A stretch of 64,000 nucleotides of DNA from Anisakis pegreffii (lineage: Eukaryota > Nematoda > Chromadorea > Rhabditida > Anisakidae). The DNA is taken from NCBI GenBank assembly GCA_035041965.1, contig JAPYMA010000096.1:1-64000 (forward strand), given 5' to 3'. Shown here in pieces: positions 9,685 through 20,150 of this stretch (within the stretch, counting starts at the first letter, position 1; the number at the start of each line of letters is the position of its first letter). The translations under genes were made by a program, and so were the position numbers. Below the pieces are notes generated by a model, which saw only the letters and a list, made by a program, of their open reading frames with translations, searched no databases and was not told the origin of the DNA.

Positions 9685-12600
9685 TCATCGGGGAAGTAAT
9701 TTGGAAATGTGATTAGTTCCCCACTCTAGAAGTGCCTTGGTGAGATTAGATCGCAATGAATAACCTACATATCTGAAAGCGTCCAAGTTTCTAAGTCCCC
9801 CCTGTGAACAACAAAGCCAAATTAGTCAAAATTGATCGAAATATGCCAAAAGGACTATTTTAATATCCTTTGGCAATACGGGAACATGATGATGCTACGC
9901 AATTTCTTCATTGCAAAGCTGTCAGGGTTGGTGGAATATCCAACGAAAAGTGACATAACTTTTTGCTTATTCAGGATCATCTGAATGAGACAAATTGGCA
10001 TTTAATTACTCACATCTCGGAAAGCTTCTTCATCCTTTCCATTGTTCACTTCCCGTTTCGTCGTTCTGAGCAAGTAGTTGTTTAGGTTGTCCTGTGAACA
10101 ACAAATCCAAATTAGTCAACCTCGTGCGGAATTGGCCAAAAGGACTATTTCAACATCCTTTAGCAATGCGAATAAGTGACGACGCTACGCAATTTCTTCA
10201 TTGTTTATCCGGGTTTCGACTAAGGCGCTTTCACTGGCTGGTTTATTGGTGTTGTCTCTACTTCACACTGCTTGCAAACCGCTTTCTCCTGTTCTAAGTT
10301 CTAACTCTTAAAAGGACCCCGTTCTATTCTTTTGTCACGCACCTATATTCCGCAACATTTATCTTTTGCTTTACAGTTTAACCTGCCTCGTACTTCTAAA
10401 CTACACCTCATATTTAGAAGCTTTCTGTCTGTTTTACTGCAGAAGCTACCAGAATTGATGGAATCTTCAGCGAAAAGTATCATCACTTTTCGTCTATTGA
10501 AGAGCACCTTAATGAGACCAAATCGCATGGAATTACTTTCATCTCTGAACGCTTCCGCATCTGGTTTGTTGAGTCTGATGAAGCGGTTGATATGGCCGTT
10601 CATTGAGCAACAAATCAAAATTTAAAAATAAAAAAACTTGTGCGAAACTGACGGAAATGAGTGCTTAGATATTCTTAGATTATGCGGAGCCGAGAAAGTG
10701 TTATGCAATTCCTTGATTGCTTTTTTAGCTAGAATGGTGCTATCAATTTCCATTTATTGAAGAGCACCTTAATGAGACCATATCACATTGAATTACTTAC
10801 ATCTCTGAACGCGTCTCCATTGCTGGCATCTCGTTTGTTCAGTCGGAAGAGGGAATCGGTGGGACTGACCTGTAAACAGGAACTACAAAGTAGAAAAAGT
10901 AGTGCAAAACTGGCCGAAAGAAGTGCTTCAAAGAAGTATATCATATTCCAGCTGTTTTAAAGCAGCTTCAGTTGCTTACATCTCTGAACGCTTCCGCATC
11001 CCGTTTGGTGAGTCTGATACGGGGGTCGATACGGCCGTTCTGTAAACAACAAATCAAATTTTAAGAAAACTTGTGCGAAACTAACGGAAATGAGTGCTTA
11101 GATATCCGTAGACAATGCGGAGCTGAGAAAATCTTACACAACTCCTTGATCGCTTTTCCGGACTTGATCTAAGATGTTTTTATGGAATCGTTCTTTGGTG
11201 CTATCTCTACTCCACACTTTGGAAAACTGCTTATTTCTTTTCTGTACCCCAGATTTTTCGAAGGAATTCTGTTCTCCTCTTCTGTCACGCCCTGATATTC
11301 CGCAACAAACCCCTTCTGTTCTGTTTATGTAAGTTTATCCTGTCTCATAACTCTCTTCTGCGCCTCAAATTTTGGTCTTAACTCAAAAGTTATCATCACT
11401 CATCGTTCACGAAAGAGGACATTAAGCTTTATGTTCTTTTCTGCCGCAAAGCTGTCAAGGTTGGTGGAATATCCAACGAAAAGTGACATAACTTTTTGCT
11501 TATTCAGGATCCTCTTAATGAGACAAATTGGCATTTAATTACTCACATCTCGGAAAGCTTCTTCATCCTTTCCATTGTTCACTTCCCGTTTCGAGATTCT
11601 GAGCAAGTGGTTGGTTACGTGGTCCTGTGAACAACAAATCCAAATTAGTCAACCTCGTGCGAAATTGGCCAAATGGAGCATAATATTCTATGGTTCCTTC
11701 ACGGACTAGTTTATTGGTGCTCTCTCTACTTCACTCTGTTAACTTCATTCTGCTTTATAGTCTAACTCTTTCAAAGCGATTCTGTTCTACTATTCTGTCG
11801 CTCCTGACTATTCGGCAAGTTTTCTCTTCTGTTCAACAGTTCAAGCGGTCTCGCTCTGTCCTCACAAATGCAGCACACATTCGGAAGCTTTCTTTTCTAT
11901 TGTGTTGCCATAACTGCTAAAGTTGGAGGAACCATAAAATTTAGTTAGAATGGTGCTATCAATTTCCATTTATTGAAGAGCACCTTAATGAGACCATATC
12001 ACATTGAATTACTTACATCTCTGAACGCGTCTCCATTGCTGGCATCTCGTTTGTTCAGTCGGAACAGATGTGCATTGCTGGCATCTCGTTTGTTCAGTCG
12101 GAAGAGGGAATCGGTGGGACTGACCTGTAAACAGGAACTACAAAGTAGAAAAAGTAGTGCAAAACTGGCCGAAAGAAGTGCTTCAAAGAAGTATATCATA
12201 TTCCAGCTGTTTTAAAGCAGCTTCAGTTGCTTACATCTCTGAACGCTTCCGCATCCCGTTTGGTGAGTCTGATACGGGGGTCGATACGGCCGTTCTGTAA
12301 ACAACAAATCAAATTTTAAGAAAACTTGTGCGAAACTAACGGAAATGAGTGCTTAGATATCCGTAGACAATGCGGAGCTGAGAAAATCTTACACAACTCC
12401 TTGATCGCTTTTCCGGACTTGATCTAAGATGTTTTTATGGAATCGTTCTTTGGTGCTATCTCTACTCCACACTTTGGAAAACTGCTTATTTCTTTTCTGT
12501 ACCCCAGATTTTTCGAAGGAATTCTGTTCTCCTCTTCTGTCACGCCCTGATATTCCGCAACAAACCCCTTCTGTTCTGTTTATGTAAGTTTATCCTGTCT

Positions 12601-15600
12601 CATAACTCTCTTCTGCGCCTCAAATTTTGGTCTTAACTCAAAAGTTATCATCACTCATCCTTCACGAAAGAGAACATTAATGAGACGAAATTGCAACGAA
12701 GTACTTACATCTCTGAATTGCTCGGCAGATCGCTTCATGACTCTCGTCAACATGTCGAAAGTATCGTCATTTGCCTGCAATGAACTCTTCGTCTTAATGA
12801 ATATAATCGAAATGAATGCATTTGGAATGCATGACCGCAAGTGTGCTCAAAAACTGACTGAATCTTTTTTATTCTGTTCTATTGTTTGACCTGTCTCGAT
12901 CTGTCTCCCTACTGCAACCCAGATTTGGAAGCTTTATGTTCTTTTCTGCCGCAAAGCTGTCAAGGTTGGTGGAATATCCAACGAAAAGTGACATAACTTT
13001 TTGCTTATTCAGGATCCTCTTAATGAGACAAATTGGCATTTAATTACTCACATCTCGGAAAGCTTCTTCATCCTTTCCATTGTTCACTTCCCGTTTCGAG
13101 ATTCTGAGCAAGTGGTTGGTTACGTGGTCCTGTGAACAACAAATCCAAATTAGTCAACCTCGTGCGAAATTGGCCAAATGGAGCATAATATTCTATGGTT
13201 CCTTCACGGACTAGTTTATTGGTGCTCTCTCTACTTCACTCTGTTAACTTCATTCTGCTTTATAGTCTAACTCTTTCAAAGCGATTCTGTTCTACTATTC
13301 TGTCGCTCCTGACTATTCGGCAAGTTTTCTCTTCTGTTCAACAGTTCAAGCGGTCTCGCTCTGTCCTCACAAATGCAGCACACATTCGGAAGCTTTCTTT
13401 TCTATTGTGTTGCCATAACTGCTAAAGTTGGAGGAACCATAAAATTTAGTTAGAATGGTGCTATCAATTTCCATTTATTGAAAAGCACCTTAATGAGACC
13501 ATATCACATTGAATTACTTACATCTCTGAACGCGTCTCCATTGCTGGCATCTCGTTTGTTCAGTCGGAAGAGGGAATCGGTGGGACTGACCTGTAAACAG
13601 GAACTACAAAGTAGAAAAAGTAGTGCAAAACTGGCCGAAAGAAGTGCTTCAAAGAAGTATATCATATTCCAGCTGTTTTAAAGCAGCTTCAGTTGCTTAC
13701 ATCTCTGAACGCTTCCGCATCCCGTTTGGTGAGTCTGATACGGGGGTCGATACGGCCGTTCTGTAAACAACAAATCAAATTTTAAGAAAACTTGTGCGAA
13801 ACTAACGGAAATGAGTGCTTAGATATCCGTAGACAATGCGGAGCTGAGAAAATCTTACACAACTCCTTGATCGCTTTTCCGGACTTGATCTAAGATGTTT
13901 TTATGGAATCGTTCTTTGGTGCTATCTCTACTCCACACTTTGGAAAACTGCTTATTTCTTTTCTGTACCCCAGATTTTTTGAAGGAATTCTGTTCTCCTT
14001 TTCTGTCACGCCCTGATGTTCCGCAACAAACCCCTTCTGTTCTGTTTATGTAAGTTTATCCTGTCTCATAACTCTCTTCAGCGCCTCAAATTTTGGTCTT
14101 AACTCAAAAGTTATCATCACTCATCCTTCACGAAAGAGAACATTAATGAGACGAAATTGCAACGAAGTACTTACATCTCTGAATTGCTCGGCAGATCGCT
14201 TCATGACTCTCGTCAACATGTCGAAAGTATCGTCATTTGCCTGCAATGAACTCTTCGTCTTAATGAATATAATCGAAATGAATGCATTTGGAATGCATGA
14301 CCGCAAGTGTGCTCAAAAACTGACTGAATCTTTTTTATTCTGTTCTATTGTTTGACCTGTCTCGATCTGTCTCCCTACTGCAACCCAGATTTGGAAGCTT
14401 TATGTTCTTTTCTGCCGCAAAGCTGTCAAGGTTGGTGGAATATCCAACGAAAAGTGACATAACTTTTTGCTTATTCAGGATCCTCTTAATGAGACAAATT
14501 GGCATTTAATTACTCACATCTCGGAAAGCTTCTTCATCCTTTCCATTGTTCACTTCCCGTTTCGAGATTCTGAGCAAGTGGTTGGTTACGTGGTCCTGTG
14601 AACAACAAATCCAAATTAGTCAACCTCGTGCGAAATTGGCCAAATGGAGCATAATATTCTATGGTTCCTTCACGGACTAGTTTATTGGTGCTCTCTCTAC
14701 TTCACTCTGTTAACTTCATTCTGCTTTATAGTCTAACTCTTTCAAAGCGATTCTGTTCTACTATTCTGTCGCTCCTGACTATTCGGCAAGTTTTCTCTTC
14801 TGTTCAACAGTTCAAGCGGTCTCGCTCTGTCCTCACAAATGCAGCACACATTCGGAAGCTTTCTTTTCTATTGTGTTGCCATAACTGCTAAAGTTGGAGG
14901 AACCATAAAATTTAGTTAGAATGGTGCTATCAATTTCCATTTATTGAAAAGCACCTTAATGAGACCATATCACATTGAATTACTTACATCTCTGAACGCG
15001 TCTCCATTGCTGGCATCTCGTTTGTTCAGTCGGAAGAGGGAATCGGTGGGACTGACCTGTAAACAGGAACTACAAAGTAGAAAAAGTAGTGCAAAACTGG
15101 CCGAAAGAAGTGCTTCAAAGAAGTATATCATATTCCAGCTGTTTTAAAGCAGCTTCAGTTGCTTACATCTCTGAACGCTTCCGCATCCCGTTTGGTGAGT
15201 CTGATACGGGGGTCGATACGGCCGTTCTGTAAACAACAAATCAAATTTTAAGAAAACTTGTGCGAAACTAACGGAAATGAGTGCTTAGATATCCGTAGAC
15301 AATGCGGAGCTGAGAAAATCTTACACAACTCCTTGATCGCTTTTCCGGACTTGATCTAAGATGTTTTTATGGAATCGTTCTTTGGTGCTATCTCTACTCC
15401 ACACTTTGGAAAACTGCTTATTTCTTTTCTGTACCCCAGATTTTTTGAAGGAATTCTGTTCTCCTTTTCTGTCACGCCCTGATGTTCCGCAACAAACCCC
15501 TTCTGTTCTGTTTATGTAAGTTTATCCTGTCTCATAACTCTCTTCTGCGCCTCAAATTTTGGTCTTAACTCAAAACTTATCATCACTCATCCTTCACGAA

Positions 15601-15968
15601 AGAGAACATTAATGAGACGAAATTGCAACGAAGTACTTACATCTCTGAATTGCTCGGCAGATCGCTTCATGACTCTCGTCAACATGTCGAAAGTATCGTC
15701 ATTTGCCTGCAATGAACTCTTCGTCTTAATGAATATAATCGAAATGAATGCTTTTGGAATGCATGACCGCAAGTGTGCTCAAAAACTGACTGAATTCCAT
15801 GCTATCGCATTCGCTAAATTTGAAAAGAGTCTGATTTTGAACGGATTTCTTGAGTCGAAGATTGAATGCTCTTAAAAAATGCAGTAATCAGTCGAGTGAA
15901 TATAACTTTTAAAAAATTACCCTGATCGCTATCACTGCTACGGCGAAGATGCAAATGAACTTGATCAT
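9685..15968 (-). CDS. Secreted precursor built from repeated KR-containing micro-exon cassettes
   Basis: Unrecognised gene. Exon 1 (15921-15968) encodes the signal peptide MIKFICIFAVAVIAIR, 8 nt after a TTTTCAG acceptor. Cassettes follow, each phase 0-0. Type a (SAEQFRD end): 15641-15706, 14175-14240, 12709-12774. Type b (NGRIDPRIRLTKR start): 15167-15226, 13701-13760, 12235-12294, 10980-11039. Type c (VSPTDSLFRLNKR): 14988-15056, 13522-13590, 12017-12124, 10801-10869. Type d (DHVTNHLLRISKR, or DNLNNYLLRTTKR in the last): 14518-14595, 13052-13129, 11547-11624, 10014-10091. The terminal exon is 9685-9801, starting GGLRNLDAFRY and ending in TGA. All cassettes have good acceptors (TTCACAG, TTTACAG, TTGCAG) and GTAAGT, GTAAGC or GTGAGT donors. 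If every exon is used the product is 409 aa with 16 Lys-Arg sites. The common plan is variable part, R-[LIV]-x-KR, acidic/Ala part, FRD. The signal peptide and dibasic sites suggest a processed peptide precursor; a secreted micro-exon effector is the alternative. Confidence 0.75.
10541..10600 (-). pseudogene. Decayed b-type cassette exon
   Basis: Still translates as a cassette (NGHINRFIRLNK then PDAEAFRD). However, KR has become KP, the donor GTAAGT reads GAAAGT, and the acceptor CAG reads ATG. It is therefore probably skipped. It sits between the last c exon and the last d exon. Confidence 0.75.
11430..15801. repeat. 1466-bp tandem array (three copies)
   Basis: Three nearly identical units of 1466 bp (one is 1505 bp because of a 39-bp internal insertion), each holding the four cassette exons a, b, c, d of the minus-strand gene. 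Equivalent points: 12655, 14121 and 15587. Only a handful of substitutions separate the two upper copies (for example ttcagcgcc versus ttctgcgcc). An older, divergent part-copy occupies 9.7-11.4 kb. Confidence 0.95.
12057..12095 (-). repeat. 39-bp in-frame duplication inside a cassette exon
   Basis: The c-type exon 12017-12124 is 108 nt instead of 69. A 39-bp segment containing FRLNKRDASN is duplicated in frame, adding 13 residues and one KR site. The other three c exons lack it. Confidence 0.85.
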
Positions 15969-15976
15969 TGTGGTCT

Positions 15977-18900
15977 CTGAAAATACTTGTCAAGTTTAGA
16001 AGGATTAGGCCTTCGAACAGAATGAGTTTTCTGAGAGCGTACAGATTCCAAATGGAACTGAGGCACCATAAAGCAGTGAGGTCCTCGAAACTCCCGAAAA
16101 TTTACTCTTTTTGGTTGCTAGATAACTCATCTTACCTCCTTCAGTGAGTTTTAACAAAGGCTGTCTCATCGTTAATAATCATTACTTTTATATTGCTCTC
16201 GGGTTTGTTTACTGTCAGCTTGCCTTGTCATTCAACTGACGATGAGTATTCGAAAGCGCAGCTGGTCATATTCGATCGTACAGTTTTGCGTAATTACTGC
16301 TAAAATTCGAATGAAGCGCGGCTGCAAAAAGAAAACCGATTGTTATTGTTATTATTTAGCTGTGTATGAAATTTGCAAAAATAACATTATAACTGCTTTA
16401 TCAGTTGTGAACGGTTTCCACATATCAAACAAACGAACATTACCGTCCGCACCGAGCAACTCATAACCTGTTGGTAATTTCATAACGAATTTCATGGATA
16501 GAACTGTAATTGATGTTGAATTTGAATTATAGCACTGGAATTTAAGGATAATGATGTTCACCTTCTTTGTGGTTAAAGATTGGAAATGTTTTTAGAATTG
16601 TTCAGCTCTTTGAGACTCCTCCCGATGTTATTTTTCTTCAGCAATGTCATGCAAAATTCTTATCAATAGCTGTCAGTTCTCAAACGACTGTAAATTCATA
16701 GCTTGTCCTTGTGATCTGTCGCATCGAATGCGCAACTGTCGGTTAGTTACCGGACTGAAATGGGATTTCTTTCCCAAAAGTGATGACTTTCACAGATGCC
16801 GTTGTTCAGTGTTGCCTTTCAGTATCAAAAATCTCGATAATAATGCTCAATCTGCAAACAATTCCACTAAAAAACAATTGCTGCATGAGCAAAGCTGCAC
16901 TGGATAACTCAAATCAGCTGTGTAAGCATGATAGAATTGAGAATTCAAAATATTTGTCGATCACTTCAAAACTTCTAGTTGTATGAACAGAGTTGTTTTG
17001 ATGACAGTTCCATGGTAAACAAATCTAAAAATAGAATATGATACGCCATTTTTTGATACCATCAAAATATTCTGCAAACACTAAAAATTTATTCTGTTGA
17101 AGCAGCATGTTGAGTGATTACGTCTCAGTGAGCAAAGTAACCAAAGAAAGCAGATAGCTTCGTGAAACGTTCCTGTCCATGGAGTAACGTGCTTGTGAAA
17201 TATTCGAGTTGGGTCTGTGGCCACCGAAAACAATCAGCAAAGATTGATTGGTCGCTGGTCTTGAAAATTGTTAGAACAACCGAATTGTACGTTTATGGAT
17301 ACTCGTTGAGAAGAAGCACATTTTACGTTTGTTAGGTGCTTGCCATTGCTTCGAGACCGCCTAAGACTGAATTTCGGTGTCACCGATCGAAAGCGAAAAT
17401 AACCAATTTCAATAACCATCGATGACAATCGATGTTATCGGTGGTCACCCGAGAAATTCGGTCCGTTCCTAGCTGCATTTGATTTCAGAATATCTAGAGA
17501 CACATTTGTTTCTTAGTAAAATCGAAGTGCTGAATTAAAGATGTTGTTTTCTTGCTGCTGAGATTTTGCTTCAGTTAGATATCTGCATTTTTCTCGCGCA
17601 GCAACTGACGACTTCGTTGATAATGTCAAACTAAAACTCTCAGTTCCTCGCAACAATTGTGATGTAGAGATGATTGTATTAATGACTGGTGATGTTTGAG
17701 AAAGAAGATGTCGGAATTTTGGCGTAAAAATTCCGAATCCATTTTTGGAGGTTTCGAAATTCAGTACTGCGACCGACTTTTTAAGTTACCCTTATTTGTC
17801 ACATTATGTCGTCATGCACTCGTGCTAAAGCTATTGGGCTTTATCGGTCTGTCATCACATAAAAGGATAAATTTTTTCTAATCAATCTTTCATCGCATCA
17901 AAATCATTTTTGCGATCAAATCGATAATGACGATAAAAAGTGCGAGTTTCTAGTTTGAGTAATCTTTGAATCGTAAGATTTCTTTCCTCGTGATGAATTC
18001 AAATTATCGCGATGATCGCAAATATCAGACGATTTTTATCAAATCACTGAAATCACCAATGTGTGAATTGTTGATTTCAGTGATTTGATAAAAATCATCT
18101 GATAAAAGTCTATGAAAATTAATTCATTGCCATCAAGATAACCTCAATTTTATGTTTTTCGATCGTTCAGATTTTAATTCGATTTCAGTTAGAACTTGAA
18201 GTAATGGAATATGTTTGAGGAAATATGGATGAACTCATTTTTTGGCAATCATAGTTGCTGACAGATACTTTTCAGATGTGCCAGTGGTGTATTGAGTGGT
18301 TCACCGCCTTTACGGTTTCGATATCAGATCTCGTAATGATCACAAATTCGGAGAGTTTTGAAAGTGCACATTTGAACTTGATTTATTAGATGAGTTCGCG
18401 AGAAGGAGGCGGAACATTACGAGGTTTGATGTGCGTTCAGCATATCACCGAAAAAGCATATCCATAGCAGTTAGCGCAAAAGTATCACGTAGACTTCCGC
18501 TGAATCAGCGTAGAACAGTAAGCTTCGTCAATTCAAAGTTTGGATTTTGTGTCATCTCTTAACAATCAGAAATTACTTATGATACATCACAGATATAAAG
18601 GGACAGAAACAGTTCGTTCAACCGGCAATTCGATCATGAAACGTGCTATTACTGATAGTGATCTGTTAATGTTTTTCATTTCGAATAAATCATGAACAGC
18701 TACGTTTTTTATTTCGCGTTGTCTTTACAGAACAAAACCGATTAGATGAAGAGGTATGGCGAAACGATTAATTATGTCTGACTCGACGATTTATTAAATG
18801 ATAAAGAAATCAACTATGTTCATTTAAAAATCTATATTTTGGCAAGAAACATTCTATAGAAATTCATTAAATCAATTTTGAATTTCACACGTTCTCATTT

Positions 18901-20142
18901 TTCGTTGAGCGACGACTGATGATTTGAATCCGAACCAAATGGATCCAACTTCGATCGGCTGCAAGCCGATCCTAGAATAAATTAACAATTCTTTTTTTTG
19001 CGTTTTGATTCCATCTCAAAATTGGACTTGATCACTACACAAAAACTAAAACACTCTTACAATATTACTGGAACAAGTGAATGAATATGAAGTGAAGAGC
19101 TGCAATGTTTCTGTACGATTCATGAATTAGTCACTCACATGGACTGCGACCACTGATGTGTGAAGTGTGACTAAAGCGTTTGTGCCATGCAACTGTATAT
19201 GAACCACCGAAACAGTTCAGTTAAAAACGCCATCGTATAATCGTTCAAATAGGAGTTTTTTCAGTCTGAAAAAGCAAACCTCATTATTGAAAATACATAA
19301 TTTCTCATATGTGAGTCCACATTTCGAGAATGTCAAAAAAGAAACTAAAGCTCCATCACAAAATGAACTTGTGGTAAGATGCATCAACTGATGTGGAAAC
19401 TTCTTCAAGTGAAACAACAGGTTACAAAATGCTGAAGTTGTTTTACAGTAGCATTCTTTTTTAGGCAAAATGATTCCTACATGAAGAATTGTTGATCATT
19501 GCAATGATAAACTACGATAGTACAGATCGTCTCTCCTGAATTATAAATTCAGATTAGCATCAGACATGACAGATTGAATGTATTACATAATACGTTCTAA
19601 ATCTGTGAGGTCATCTATCACGAATCAACACTAAATACATAAAAAATAACCAATTGACTTTGAGGGGCCAAAAATAATTGAGTGTCGTCATTGTGTTGTT
19701 TGTAATCGAATGCGATCAATTTCTTTTTGATAACTACAAAGATTGAAACATTAGAAAACACAAAAGTACCGTGTCATTTCATTGACCTCAGTTCATACGA
19801 ATCATTTTTCCGCATGACTTTTTCACTATAAAAGACCAGAAAACTGTCGTTCCATAAAGTAGTTGCTGAGCAAAAGACTTCAGAATCTATTGCTGTGTAG
19901 CAACAATCAGATTTTAGACGTTTGTTTGCTTGCTTATCGCATTTTATTAATGATTTCCAAACTGTTCGATGTTCGAATCAGTCAGCATCTGATGATATTT
20001 CTTTCAAAGTCTCTTTGAAATTGACGTTTCGGTGGTATTTGTTCAGAAATCCGTTATGTAGAATGTAATTGCACGAAAACGAAATCACACCTCAAAATCA
20101 AATTCTTGATTAAAGTAGCTAATGTTCTCTGAGCCATTTCAG
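15977..20142. other. Intergenic, no supported gene
   Basis: No ORF with domain or consistent splice pattern. Holds one strong hairpin (18026-18101). A short minus-strand string near 16440-16500 looks faintly WD40-like but has no supporting exons. Confidence 0.6.
18026..18101. repeat. 30-bp inverted repeat (hairpin)
   Basis: Arms 18026-18055 and 18072-18101 are complementary over 30 bp with one mismatch, separated by 16 nt. Transcribed from the minus strand the mismatch becomes a G-U pair, giving an unbroken 30-bp stem. Confidence 0.9.
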
Positions 20143-20150
20143 CCACAAAA

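Noticed and set aside
11690..15147. Repeated plus-strand ORFs of 67-76 codons in the tandem array
   Set aside because: They run antisense through cassette exons and introns; the minus strand has the signal peptide, splice signals and phase-0 exons.
16352..16561. Minus-strand string ELLGADGNVRLFDM resembling a WD40 strand
   Set aside because: Only one short stretch, no neighbouring WD repeats or exon chain; chance likely.
17215..17450. CGGTGG/CCACCG-containing text shared with 40.9, 45.7 and 48.06 kb
   Set aside because: Similarity by eye is patchy and no boundaries can be drawn; alignment would be needed to call a repeat family.
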